Position numbers and translations under genes: made by a program. From Pedobacter panaciterrae (lineage in GTDB: Bacteria > Bacteroidota > Bacteroidia > Sphingobacteriales > Sphingobacteriaceae), in the NCBI RefSeq assembly GCF_013204795.1, contig NZ_JABMKW010000020.1:1550001-1614000 (forward strand): a stretch of DNA of 64,000 bases, read 5' to 3'. The notes below the pieces were generated by a model. It did not search any database and was not told the DNA's origin. It worked only from the letters and a program-made list of their open reading frames with translations. Shown here piece after piece: positions 27,638 to 36,567 of this stretch. Positions within the stretch are counted from its first letter, which is position 1. Each line of letters opens with the position of its first letter.

Positions 27638-27865
27638 TCAAAAACTTAACGCTGGTGTTAATTCTTCGCAATGAAAGCCCTTATCTTTTAAGATATAATT
27701 AACCATAGGTGCACAAGGAACAGAGCTTACTACACTTAGTATTCTATCAATTCCCTCGGTCCTGAATGACCAATTGTTCTCTCCAAATATGATATCCAAT
27801 ATAGGTCTGATAGAAATCAACTCATATTTATCTTTTACCGAAGTTTTAAAACTAATTGTGTTCAT
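27638..27865 (-). CDS. Small HMA-like (ferredoxin-fold) protein without CxxC
   Basis: A 75-residue soluble protein whose pattern beta (TISFKTSV), helix (ELISIRPILDIIFG), two strands (WSFRTEG, RILSVVSS), helix (CAPMVNYILKDKGF), strand (HCEEL) matches the heavy-metal-associated ferredoxin-like fold. The metal-binding CxxC between strand 1 and helix 1 is missing (VKDKYE instead), so copper transfer is unlikely. Genes of this kind are frequent and poorly studied in Pedobacter-like genomes. Function unknown; first of a three-gene small-protein run. Confidence 0.5.
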   Translation of the reverse strand: MNTISFKTSVKDKYELISIRPILDIIFGENNWSFRTEGIDRILSVVSSVPCAPMVNYILKDKGFHCEELTPALSF

Positions 27866-28008
27866 CGCTTTATGATCTATCTAATGAATAACTTACCATA
27901 AAGATGAGGGTTATTACTAAATCATGCCAGTTCTATCCGGCTAAAGCAGACAAAAAACTCGACGAGTGGCCATAAAACATCGGTGAAAATTTCCAAACAG
28001 CAATGTGA

Positions 28009-30207
28009 TTATTCAATTTGCACCCAGGTATAGCTCTCAGGCTTAAGCGTACAGGTATACGATATCTCATAATCTCTGTTTAATGTGTACTTTTTAGCCA
28101 CTCCCTCCTTCTCTTTCAAAGTGGCAGTGCCGGTTAAACCTGTATAATATAATGGAACCTTTATGGTACGGGTAATTTCCTTTTTCGATGGATTGTACAA
28201 CATCATTAAACCTTTGGTTTTTAGACTAGGGTTTACATGTAATATTCCATCCCAATCTCTCCCATCAGCTCTTCTCAAATGGATAATTTCCGAGTTCAAT
28301 ATATCTCTGTATTTCTTATACCAATCAATCACCTTAATTACAGTTTGCTTGGTAGCATCCGTATCATATAAGCGTGGGCCCCGATAACAAGCTTGCACAC
28401 CTGCTCCATAATACTGCATCATTAACTGTTCATAGTCTTTTAGATGGTCATTCAAAGGTTCCAGAACTGCTTCGGCTCCTCCTCCCTGATAAACTGTTAA
28501 AGGAACAAATCCCCAACTCATAGACGAAGTTTTTTCCCATGTCCCATCAAATATATTCTGGCGGTTAAGGATCATCTGATTTGCTCTTGGCAATGAAAAA
28601 TTCACCTCCCTGTATCCTATCGCTATTTTGTGTGTTCCATCCAGAAAATACCAATCGGGCGCATTTATATAAACGCCCTTTTCATTTAATGAACGATACA
28701 GGTCCTTCTGAATTTCCATTTGTCTCCATTGCGAATCCTCAAGACCTTTATGTCCGGGGTGTGCGGTTGAAGCACATACATCACCTGGATATGGGCCATC
28801 ATTTTCCCAAATATCAAAGCCGGTATGAGCATAAAAATTCTTTATTTTATCACGATAGCTCAACCCCCATTTACTACCAAAGCATGGTGCATTCCCAAAG
28901 AAAGCACCACCTGGTTTACCGGTTTTAGGACTTATTACGTCGTCCTCGTCACTTATTTTTCTGGAGCTAAACAAAGAATAACTTCCAATAAATACTTTTT
29001 TACTATGTGCATAATCTGCCAGTTCCTTCCACTTTTTAATATTAGCTGCAGAGGTGTCTTCCATATTACAATGACTGCCGAAACTTAATATTAATGCTTC
29101 ATAACCCGTTGCGGCACATTGATCTATCGCTGTGCGCACCTGTTCATCATTTTTGCTAACCAAATGCATAAAAATTGGATTAGCGGTAGTCCATGGTGCT
29201 ATTGTATTGTACATTTTACGTATAGCCAAACCTCTTCTCTCCCTATCATAGCTATCCATTAATAATTCAAGTGTACGCACAGACTTAAAAACACCGCCTT
29301 TCTCCAGTTCAATGCCGGGAGCTTTATCGGGATATACTTCTAATAAACAAGGTGTTTGATAATCGTAATTAACCTGCGAGGTATATGTCGAGTCAACCTT
29401 CCAATGTGTGGTTTGATCGCTTAAATCATATCGCATTGCATTATTAAAGGCATAGTTTGTTTCCAGGTAAATACCTTGTGGTTTAGCCATTTTTTCTGGC
29501 GATCCAACTACAGCGCTTTGCTCTTCAACCATTCCCAAAACTTCGCTAACTACACGGTCAATCTTAGACACTTTATCCGATTGATTCTGAACTGTTAACG
29601 ATTTTACAATTAAAGGCAAACCATCATACAATTCGTAGTTTACATTTACCGTTAAGCCCTTCAGTTCATCTGCTCCTGCCTTATAAAGAAAAGACACCAT
29701 CTTACCGGTAGGCTGCTGATTATTGCTTGCCCAAAATTTACTTTTCCATTTAATATATGGTGAAATTGGTTTTATATCGAAAGAAACAAATTGGAAAGCA
29801 TTCTTATCAGCAGTAAAACGGTCAAGCCATTCAGGCAAAAGGTAAGCATTTTCCTTTTGACCCTTTAAACCTCCAACTTCATAGTCTTTTCCGTTAATGG
29901 TCAAACGGGCTTCTGCCTTTACAGACCTTAATAACTGCCTGCCATTTATAAGGTTAACATAATCTACACAGGCCACATTAGGTGTGATCCTAAAAACCCT
30001 TTTGGTCAATCCGTTTTCAAGAATTACGTCCTTATCTGATTTGTAAATAGCAGCTTTATATGATGCCGAATTTAATAACCAATCTGGTTTCGATGTGTCT
30101 TTAACAGATTGATTGTTCTGTGCGTTGACATTACTTAATTGACCCGCTAAGATCAGTGATATGCACGCCAAAGCATACCTCAAATTCGGAATATTCAATC
30201 GTTTCAT
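28009..30207 (-). CDS. Putative clan GH-D-like alpha-glycosidase
   Basis: A 732-residue secreted protein (signal to about NVNAQ, residue 30) with a beta-supersandwich N-terminal part (about 55-330), a TIM-barrel-like centre and a C-terminal beta domain, the layout of GH27/GH36/GH31-related enzymes. Barrel-like strands include YEALILSFG (369-377), KVFIGSYSLF (404-413), FDIWENDGPYPGD (464-476) and VYINAPDWYFLDG. Asp465 or Asp470 is the best candidate for the nucleophile by analogy with KWD in GH36. No exact family was recognised. It begins 1 base after the GH20 gene ends and is certainly cotranscribed with it, suggesting removal of an alpha-linked sugar next to N-acetylhexosamine. Confidence 0.65.
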   Translation of the reverse strand: MKRLNIPNLRYALACISLILAGQLSNVNAQNNQSVKDTSKPDWLLNSASYKAAIYKSDKDVILENGLTKRVFRITPNVACVDYVNLINGRQLLRSVKAEARLTINGKDYEVGGLKGQKENAYLLPEWLDRFTADKNAFQFVSFDIKPISPYIKWKSKFWASNNQQPTGKMVSFLYKAGADELKGLTVNVNYELYDGLPLIVKSLTVQNQSDKVSKIDRVVSEVLGMVEEQSAVVGSPEKMAKPQGIYLETNYAFNNAMRYDLSDQTTHWKVDSTYTSQVNYDYQTPCLLEVYPDKAPGIELEKGGVFKSVRTLELLMDSYDRERRGLAIRKMYNTIAPWTTANPIFMHLVSKNDEQVRTAIDQCAATGYEALILSFGSHCNMEDTSAANIKKWKELADYAHSKKVFIGSYSLFSSRKISDEDDVISPKTGKPGGAFFGNAPCFGSKWGLSYRDKIKNFYAHTGFDIWENDGPYPGDVCASTAHPGHKGLEDSQWRQMEIQKDLYRSLNEKGVYINAPDWYFLDGTHKIAIGYREVNFSLPRANQMILNRQNIFDGTWEKTSSMSWGFVPLTVYQGGGAEAVLEPLNDHLKDYEQLMMQYYGAGVQACYRGPRLYDTDATKQTVIKVIDWYKKYRDILNSEIIHLRRADGRDWDGILHVNPSLKTKGLMMLYNPSKKEITRTIKVPLYYTGLTGTATLKEKEGVAKKYTLNRDYEISYTCTLKPESYTWVQIE

Positions 30208-30208
30208 G

Positions 30209-32044
30209 CTATTTTGCTTGTTTAACAGGTTTAGGAAAATAGTCTGTAGAACTTTTACGTTGGTTGTTAAAAAACAATGCGTAGCGGATTACCTCTCCTT
30301 TTTTCAACACCACTGGTTGTTTATAAACAGACGATTGCTCATTAACATCAGATCCGTCGGTTGTATATCTGATAGTACTTGCTTTAGTGGGATCATTAAG
30401 CGTTACTTTAACCGTGCTATCCTTGTTCACAACTGTTTCTATTACAGCAACCGGAATTCTAAACTGAATTCCCTGTTTATCATATCGTTGATATTGAGTG
30501 CTCAACCTGCCCTTAAAATCCTCAAAATTCTTCAACGCTTTTGGTGTCCAGTCAATTTCTGCCAATGCCGCAATGCGAGGATAAACCATATATTCAAAAT
30601 AATCTTCTGTTCCAATAAACTCAGTCCACAAGTTCCCTTGCGCACCTAAAATGTGCTTTGCTTCAGTTTCGGTTAACGCTGGGTGTACTGGTTCAAAAGC
30701 GTATACACTATCAATTGGCACCCAATAACCAATAGCCATAGGTTCGATTTTAGGATCAGCCTGATAGCCATCAATATACAAATGCGAGTATGGCGACATA
30801 ATTACATCGTGGCCACTTTTAGCAGCTTTCAAACCACTTTCAACTCCTAACCACGAATGTACAGTCGCATTATCTGCAAGACCTCCCTGCATAATTTCTT
30901 CCCAGCCAATTATCTTTTTCCCTTTACTATTGATGAATTTTTCCATTCGCTGTATAAACCAGCTTTGTAATGCCGCCTCATCTTTCAAGCCTTCCTTTTT
31001 TATACGTGCCTGACATTTAGGGCAGGTATGCCATGCATCATGCGGAGCTTCATCGCCGCCTATATGAATATATTGAGATGGAAACAATGGCATCACTTCA
31101 TTTAAAACATCCTCCAAAAATTTAAATACGGTATCATTACCTGCGCAGTAAAGATCTTTAGAAACTCCCCATACTTTTCTTACCTCAAATGGCTTTCCAT
31201 TCTCAAAACTAACATCTCCACAAGCCAGATAAGGATAGGCTGTAATGGCCGCTACCGAGTGTCCTGGCATTTCAATTTCAGGAATCACTTCAACAAATCT
31301 CGATGTTGCATAAGCTACAACTTCCTTAATCTGTTCCTGAGTATAATAGCCGCCATATTTAATACTGTCAACATCTTTCTTCCTGTTCGGACCAATCTGT
31401 GTCCCATTTCTGTAAGCTGCAATTTCCTGCAGTTTCGGATATTTTTTTATTTCTATTCTCCAACCCTGATCTTCTGTTAAATGCCAATGAAACTTGTTTA
31501 ATTTATGTTTAGCCAACTGATCTATAAATTTCTTTATATACTCTACAGAAAACATATGGCGACAATTGTCCATGAGCATTCCTCTCCAGCTAAAGCGGGG
31601 TTCATCTTCTATATAAACACAAGGCAACTTCTTAACTCCATTAACTGGCACCAGTTGTAATAATGTTTGTATACCATAAAAAAGACCATTTTCGGTTCCT
31701 GCTTTTATAGCAACGCCATTTGCATTTACCTCCAGCACATATCCCTCTTTTGAGGTAACTTTTGAATCAATATTAAGACTAATGGTTTTTGCTTTTCTCT
31801 GCATCCACATGCCTGTACGCAGCTCGGGTTTAATTCCAGCAGTTTCCTCTATTGAAGATTGGGCAAACATTGCCAGGTCTTTTAAATTAGCTGAAGGATA
31901 ACTGATGTATACATTTTTGTCTAGCGTAAGACTTCCTTTTCGCTCTTCCAATTTCGCCGGTAAAGGAATTAAAGAAATTTTGGATTGTGCAGACAATTTG
32001 AGGGTGCAAATCATCAACAGAGCTATTGATAACAGTCGGTTCAT
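30209..32044 (-). CDS. GH20 beta-N-acetylhexosaminidase, secreted
   Basis: I place the start at 32044 (611 residues) because it gives MNRLLSIALLMICTLKLSAQ, a normal signal peptide; another ATG 18 bases upstream would add MTKHPH. The GH20b N-terminal domain (about 22-145) leads into the barrel with FSWRGMLMDNCRHMF (151-165), NKFHWHLTEDQGWRIE (183-198), VIPEIEMPGHS and the catalytic pair in HIGGDEAPHDAWH: Asp331 and Glu332. A CPKC pair (341-344) follows. The C-terminus has a chitobiase-type beta domain (IRYTTDGSDVNE). The enzyme removes terminal beta-GlcNAc/GalNAc by substrate-assisted catalysis in the periplasm or at the surface. Confidence 0.94.
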   Translation of the reverse strand: MNRLLSIALLMICTLKLSAQSKISLIPLPAKLEERKGSLTLDKNVYISYPSANLKDLAMFAQSSIEETAGIKPELRTGMWMQRKAKTISLNIDSKVTSKEGYVLEVNANGVAIKAGTENGLFYGIQTLLQLVPVNGVKKLPCVYIEDEPRFSWRGMLMDNCRHMFSVEYIKKFIDQLAKHKLNKFHWHLTEDQGWRIEIKKYPKLQEIAAYRNGTQIGPNRKKDVDSIKYGGYYTQEQIKEVVAYATSRFVEVIPEIEMPGHSVAAITAYPYLACGDVSFENGKPFEVRKVWGVSKDLYCAGNDTVFKFLEDVLNEVMPLFPSQYIHIGGDEAPHDAWHTCPKCQARIKKEGLKDEAALQSWFIQRMEKFINSKGKKIIGWEEIMQGGLADNATVHSWLGVESGLKAAKSGHDVIMSPYSHLYIDGYQADPKIEPMAIGYWVPIDSVYAFEPVHPALTETEAKHILGAQGNLWTEFIGTEDYFEYMVYPRIAALAEIDWTPKALKNFEDFKGRLSTQYQRYDKQGIQFRIPVAVIETVVNKDSTVKVTLNDPTKASTIRYTTDGSDVNEQSSVYKQPVVLKKGEVIRYALFFNNQRKSSTDYFPKPVKQAK

Positions 32045-32061
32045 GTGTGGGTGTTTGGTCA

Positions 32062-32125
32062 TTTAAAATAAAACAGTTATTGTTTAGTCTTGTAAACTAA
32101 TGCTAGTTAACTGTTTTATTTTAAA
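32062..32125. repeat. 18-bp perfect inverted repeat upstream of GH20
   Basis: The arms at 32062-32079 and 32108-32125 are perfect reverse complements over 18 bases (left arm TTTAAAATAAAACAGTTA), with a 28-base loop that itself holds two small dyads, GTTTA/TAAAC and ACTA/TAGT. The repeat sits immediately before the GH20 start codon at 32044 and about 140 bases after the end of the upstream desaturase gene. It could be an AT-rich terminator for the latter, an operator, or a leader hairpin. No long T-run follows it. Confidence 0.6.
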
Positions 32126-32141
32126 ATATCAATCACATACG

Positions 32142-32161
32142 TTGCGCAAACCTTTGCGTAA
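32142..32161. promoter_or_regulatory. Candidate operator and -33 region for GH20 operon
   Basis: CGCAAACCTTTGCG (32145-32158) is a perfect dyad with 6-base arms, extending imperfectly to TTG...TAA on the flanks. On the minus strand its TTTG could serve as a -33 element, with TATTTTAA 18 bases downstream as a poor -7. Symmetry and position suggest a LacI- or GntR-type operator; this is inferred. Confidence 0.35.
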
Positions 32162-32266
32162 TTTTACTAAAACTCTATTCTGTAATTTATAGTTGGTATA
32201 ATACCTCCGACACCCCTCTTCTATTTTGCTTCTACGCGGAAAAAAAAATAAAGCATTAGCGGTTTC

Positions 32267-32872
32267 CTATCTGGTACCAAAAACTTTATCCCAAATATCA
32301 GATGTCACCCCATATTTTGTTGTAGAGTCATCATAATGGTGCAACATGTGCTGTTGCTTAAGTTTTTTCCAGAAAGCATTTTTGAATTGTGCATGATGCA
32401 ACATGTAATGCGTCATGTCGTAGCATAAGTAACCAAAAATAAATCCGGCAAAAAAGCCTTCAAGCATGGCCGGAGCAAGTAACCATTTAAAAAGAAAGAA
32501 AAATGCCAGTGCCAGTGGTATGCTTGCAGAAGGCGGCATCACCAGTCGCTGTGCGTCGTTTGGATAATCATGATGAACACCATGAAAAATAAAGTGAATT
32601 CTTTTACCCCATTCAGACTTTGGATAAAAATGAAAAACAAAGCGATGAAGCACATATTCAGTTAAGGTCCAGATAAATAATCCTAACAGAAAATATCCAA
32701 GAAAACCTAAGATTCCATTTGTGCTGAATGAGACCCAGGAGAAATACCCTACAACCGGAACATACACAATAAGCGGTACAAAATATGGGACTTTAGATAA
32801 ACCCTCAAAAAGTGGGTTTTTAAACATTCTAATCGATTCTCTAGAATTAGATACAAAATTCTTCTTCATCAC
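32267..32872 (-). CDS. Fatty acid hydroxylase superfamily membrane protein
   Basis: A 201-residue integral membrane protein with four hydrophobic segments and the di-iron histidine clusters of the fatty-acid 2-hydroxylase/sterol desaturase superfamily: HRFVFH (76-81), HGVHH (97-101), HYMLHH (155-160) and HMLHH (175-179). Length and the short N-terminus match bacterial fatty-acid 2-hydroxylases. In Sphingobacteria such enzymes could make 2-hydroxy fatty acids of sphingolipids or ornithine lipids; that assignment is inferred. It is a single gene, about 100 bases from the outer-membrane barrel gene. Confidence 0.85.
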   Translation of the reverse strand: MMKKNFVSNSRESIRMFKNPLFEGLSKVPYFVPLIVYVPVVGYFSWVSFSTNGILGFLGYFLLGLFIWTLTEYVLHRFVFHFYPKSEWGKRIHFIFHGVHHDYPNDAQRLVMPPSASIPLALAFFFLFKWLLAPAMLEGFFAGFIFGYLCYDMTHYMLHHAQFKNAFWKKLKQQHMLHHYDDSTTKYGVTSDIWDKVFGTR

Positions 32873-32971
32873 AACTAATTTTTGATGGTTTTCAAACGAG
32901 AGTTCTAAATTACGGCTTTTCTTACACTTCCCATTACCTAAAATAAGTAATTTACCAAATTTTGATACTTC

Positions 32972-35506
32972 TTAATATCTGAATTTCATGGCTACATAAG
33001 GATACCAACCCTCATTTGAATGGCCCATTACAAAACGAAACACGGTTAAGGATGCCGGAGCAAAATATAAACCCGCTCCGTACCCCTGATGCCACACATC
33101 AGAATTTTCTCCTTTTCTCCATACCCTGCCCACATCATGAAAACCCAATAGTCCAAATTGACCAGGTAGTATATAATTCATAAAATTCGCTACTTTTACA
33201 CGCAATTCTAAATTATTATACAAGCTATGTTGGCCACCAAATCTAAATTCTCTATATCCAAGTAAATTACCCTGCCCTCCCAGAAAACTGGATTGATAAA
33301 ATGCCTGTTTACCAACCGTAACACCACCCCCAATTCTATCCGTTAATACAAACCGGCTTCCTTTATCTATCTTTTGATAAACGGAGAATGAACCACTCAG
33401 CTGTGCCATAGAATTCGATTCGCCATTTATACCCTTATAAGCCTGTAATTTACTTTCTAAGAATGTGCCCGAAGTAGGTAAAATATCACTATTACGATTG
33501 TTGTTTGTAAAATTTGCCACTACTCCTGCATACAACTTATCTTTTGTTATGGTTGCACTATCCGGCGAATGCAACTCTGAGGTATTGTTAATGAAACGAC
33601 CTTCATTATCATCTTTACTATATCGGTAATACTGCAGTGACGGGCCTATGCTAAAGGTAGATTTTGACAGTCTCCATCTTATGGATGGATCTATCTGAAA
33701 CAGGCTAAATCTTGCACGATAATATCTTACAAAATCTCCGGTTTTATTAAAAGTTGTTTCGTTACCTAAGCCATAAAAATTCTGTGAATTCTCTGGAGCA
33801 AAGGCATCCGCTTGCAATACAATATCCGCATTACCTAAAACTTTAAACATTTCTCCTCTATAATTGAATCTAAAACCCGATGTTGCAAAAGAGTGCAAAA
33901 ATGAAAATGAATGTGTACTTCCATAAGGCAGTTTCCTAAAACCGGGTTGGGTAATTTTATATGATAAACCAAGCAAAACCCTGTCATCTATATTGTAACT
34001 GGCATTTAAAAGCAGCATCTTTCTTTTATAAAGATCTGTGTACACGAAGTGTGTATTAGAGGTGTCGTTATCCAATCTCTTAAGAAACTTGCTTGCATTC
34101 CCCGTAAAAGCTATGTTGTCATCTTTACCATAAACACGGATTTTACGAGGTGAGTTTTCTACATGAAATATTTTCTTACCCTCAACACTAATTATCCTTA
34201 ATTTAATAGTTGAGGTTTTATTATCTAGTATCAAACTGTCGTTACCATCTTTCACATATAACCTAATTTCCCTGGTTACTTTTGGATTAAAAGTTCTGTT
34301 AAAAATAACATCCTTAATGTGTCCTTCCTTAGATATTTTATGGATCGTTACATTTAAAGCCTTATCCGGCCCATCTGTTATATTGATCAGCTCATTCTTA
34401 TTACTTGCCTGTATATCAACTATACTATTTATAAAATGATAGTATTTATTCATCAATTCAGGAAGGTTCTTTCTTCTCTCTTTAAGCTGGGCCAGTATGC
34501 GACCATGGCGAAGAGAATATCCGGGTTCAGGTAGTTTTTTAAGGGCCTTTTCAAACACCTCGTCGGTTAAAGAAGCACAAAAATCCTTTACTACCTCGTT
34601 CCATTCCTTTTCATCTATCCCAGAAAACCATCTTCCATAAATAGCTCTTCCTTCCCAAAAGAACCAGTTAATATCAGGCAGGCTTCTTTCGTACCCCTGT
34701 ATCATTGGCAATAGCCACGATGACTGCGCATATCTTGGCACAAGGCCTTCCGACAAATAAAAGACCTGATCTCTGTCTCTCGGAATTGGAAGATATTTCA
34801 TAGTTCCATCAACATTCTTCTCAGGCTTCCATCTCCATTGATCTTCATGTCTATCCCAATCTCCCAGCAAAGCATCCAATGCTTTTGCTCTTAGTAATGC
34901 CCGGCCATCATAAATGTTATCATTATCATCTGTTAACTTGCGCATCATCTTTTCCGAATTATCAGTATCCCCAACAGGTTCTCTTTCCTCCAGTAAACAA
35001 AGCGTATTCTGGAACACCTTGGCAAATTCACCTAATCCGGTATCCGGCAATACCCACCCAATCATGGGATCGCTGTGTGGCACATTTACAGCATCTGCAA
35101 TATCAGGGACTGCTAAGGCCGAGAATGGGTTCTGGGCCGACATATTATCTTTTACTACCGTACCCGCAAATGTTTTTCTGAATATTTCGGGCAACAATAT
35201 TTCCGGAAACTTTTCTACACTTCTAAGTACCCACTCTTTGCCCTGTTTATCTACCAATCTTAACGAATGCGATTGATTGCCTCCACCCTTTTTGACCGGC
35301 GTTAACCCACCTTTAATTTCCGAAATTTTAATAATGGGTACTTTGGTACTCATCGCATACTCCTTACGGTAATTTTCTCCAAACAAAAAGCGATGAAACT
35401 TACTTACACTATCGTACTTAGGGTAGATTTTAATACTTATGGAGTCTTGCGCACTTGATACCAAGCTAGCCGACAATAAAACAACGGAGAGGATGAATCT
35501 AATCAT
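32972..35506 (-). CDS. Outer-membrane surface-antigen barrel with N-terminal kinase-like domain
   Basis: The ATG at 35506 (844 residues, MIRFILSVVLL) is preferred because it gives a direct signal peptide. The C-terminal half (about 480-844) is a 16-strand BamA/TamA/D15-type barrel with LGGQGNLLGYREFRFGG, LRVKVANF and a final MGHSNEGWYPYVAMKFRY. The N-terminal part (about 50-390) looks like an atypical kinase fold of the HipA/Fam20 kind: a glycine-rich GGGNQSHSLRL loop near 74-84, a strand WVLRSVEK, then ALLGDWDRHEDQW (212-224) resembling the catalytic GNxDRHxxN motif, and PRDRDQVF (242-249) as the metal-binding Asp. Outer-membrane location is certain by motif, kinase activity is inference. 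Confidence 0.75.
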   Translation of the reverse strand: MIRFILSVVLLSASLVSSAQDSISIKIYPKYDSVSKFHRFLFGENYRKEYAMSTKVPIIKISEIKGGLTPVKKGGGNQSHSLRLVDKQGKEWVLRSVEKFPEILLPEIFRKTFAGTVVKDNMSAQNPFSALAVPDIADAVNVPHSDPMIGWVLPDTGLGEFAKVFQNTLCLLEEREPVGDTDNSEKMMRKLTDDNDNIYDGRALLRAKALDALLGDWDRHEDQWRWKPEKNVDGTMKYLPIPRDRDQVFYLSEGLVPRYAQSSWLLPMIQGYERSLPDINWFFWEGRAIYGRWFSGIDEKEWNEVVKDFCASLTDEVFEKALKKLPEPGYSLRHGRILAQLKERRKNLPELMNKYYHFINSIVDIQASNKNELINITDGPDKALNVTIHKISKEGHIKDVIFNRTFNPKVTREIRLYVKDGNDSLILDNKTSTIKLRIISVEGKKIFHVENSPRKIRVYGKDDNIAFTGNASKFLKRLDNDTSNTHFVYTDLYKRKMLLLNASYNIDDRVLLGLSYKITQPGFRKLPYGSTHSFSFLHSFATSGFRFNYRGEMFKVLGNADIVLQADAFAPENSQNFYGLGNETTFNKTGDFVRYYRARFSLFQIDPSIRWRLSKSTFSIGPSLQYYRYSKDDNEGRFINNTSELHSPDSATITKDKLYAGVVANFTNNNRNSDILPTSGTFLESKLQAYKGINGESNSMAQLSGSFSVYQKIDKGSRFVLTDRIGGGVTVGKQAFYQSSFLGGQGNLLGYREFRFGGQHSLYNNLELRVKVANFMNYILPGQFGLLGFHDVGRVWRKGENSDVWHQGYGAGLYFAPASLTVFRFVMGHSNEGWYPYVAMKFRY

Positions 35507-35575
35507 ACTTAAATATCTAAATATAAAGCTACGCATTTCTTAATCTATGGTAAGATTTAAAATAAAAGTTCCCCC

Positions 35576-35583
35576 TAAATTTG
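35576..35583 (+). promoter_or_regulatory. Bacteroidota -7 promoter element
   Basis: TAAATTTG is an exact match to TAnnTTTG, 47 bases before the ATG of the dioxygenase gene. The -33 region is AT-rich without a clear TTTG. It probably drives the four-gene plus-strand operon to 38241. Confidence 0.55.
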
Positions 35584-35630
35584 TAGTGTTATTTAAGAAT
35601 TAAGTAATTAAACCACTAAAATAGGTAGCC

Positions 35631-36566
35631 ATGAACAACAGAATTTTAGGCCTGCACCACATTACTGCAATTGCAGGAAACGCAAAAAAGAACTATGATT
35701 TTTATACCCGCATACTAGGTTTACGATTGATTAAAAAAACAGTAAACTTTGATGACCCACATACCTATCACTTTTATTACGGTGATGAACAAGGAACACC
35801 AGGAAGTATTTTGACATTTTTTCCATGGGAAGGAATTATGACCGGTCGACGAGGTTCAAGACAGGTAACCGAAATTGGGTACAGTGTTCCGGCCGGGAGT
35901 TTAGAATTTTGGCAAAACAGGTTTGAAGAAAACAATGTAATCTACAACAAACCTGCTGAAAAATTTGGAGAACGGTATCTGACTTTTCTTGATCCTGATG
36001 GATTAAAATTTGAACTGACTGAAGTTAAAACTCCTGATGCAAGGGCACAGTGGACCACGCCTGAAATAGGCAAAGAAAATGCAACCCATGGCTTTCATCA
36101 TGTAACCGTAACAACCAATAAAATGGATGGTACTGCTAAAGTTTTAACAGACATTTTTGGATATAAATTGGAAAAAACTGAAGTGAACCGGTCACGTTTT
36201 GTTACAGATGCAGTAACCTATGCAGCCATTGTTGACCTTGTAGAGGCCCCTGGTGAAGCTGTTGGTCATGTTGCAAGCGGATCTGTGCACCACGTTGCCT
36301 TCAGGGTTAAAGATGAGGCTACTTTAATGTACTTTAGAGATAAGGTTGTGGCAATGGGTTTGAACATTACAGAAAAGATTGACCGTAACTATTTCTATTC
36401 TTTGTATTTCCGCGAACCAGGTGGTGTACTTTTTGAAATTGCTACCGATAATCCTGGTTTTACCGTTGATGAATCTTTAGAAGAATTAGGATCAAACCTT
36501 AAACTTCCTGCTCAATATGAAAACATGAGGTCAGAAATTGAAGGCATTTTACCTAAAATAAACTAA
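35631..36566 (+). CDS. Ring-cleaving dioxygenase / VOC family protein (MhqO-like)
   Basis: A 311-residue protein with two tandem vicinal-oxygen-chelate modules: ILGLHHITAIAG (4-15) opens the first, HGFHHVTVTTN the second, with SVHHVAFRV and GVLFEIATDNPGF near the end supplying a likely His/His/Glu metal site. This is the length and layout of Bacillus MhqO and related hydroquinone-type dioxygenases. Together with the next two genes it reproduces a quinone/electrophile detoxification set. The stop is followed after 1 base by the esterase start, so translation is probably coupled. Confidence 0.88.
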   Translation: MNNRILGLHHITAIAGNAKKNYDFYTRILGLRLIKKTVNFDDPHTYHFYYGDEQGTPGSILTFFPWEGIMTGRRGSRQVTEIGYSVPAGSLEFWQNRFEENNVIYNKPAEKFGERYLTFLDPDGLKFELTEVKTPDARAQWTTPEIGKENATHGFHHVTVTTNKMDGTAKVLTDIFGYKLEKTEVNRSRFVTDAVTYAAIVDLVEAPGEAVGHVASGSVHHVAFRVKDEATLMYFRDKVVAMGLNITEKIDRNYFYSLYFREPGGVLFEIATDNPGFTVDESLEELGSNLKLPAQYENMRSEIEGILPKIN

Positions 36567-36567
36567 T

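Noticed and set aside
27638-27865. Metallochaperone function for the ferredoxin-fold protein
   Set aside because: The CxxC metal-binding motif is absent; only the fold resemblance remains.
27866-28008. Possible terminator between the GH-D-like gene and the small-protein run
   Set aside because: No stem of meaningful length followed by a T-run is visible on the minus strand, so no terminator is called.
30161-30649. 162-codon plus-strand frame opposite the GH20 and GH-D-like genes
   Set aside because: Antisense to both genes and lacks any protein-like pattern; GH20 catalytic motifs fix the minus-strand reading.
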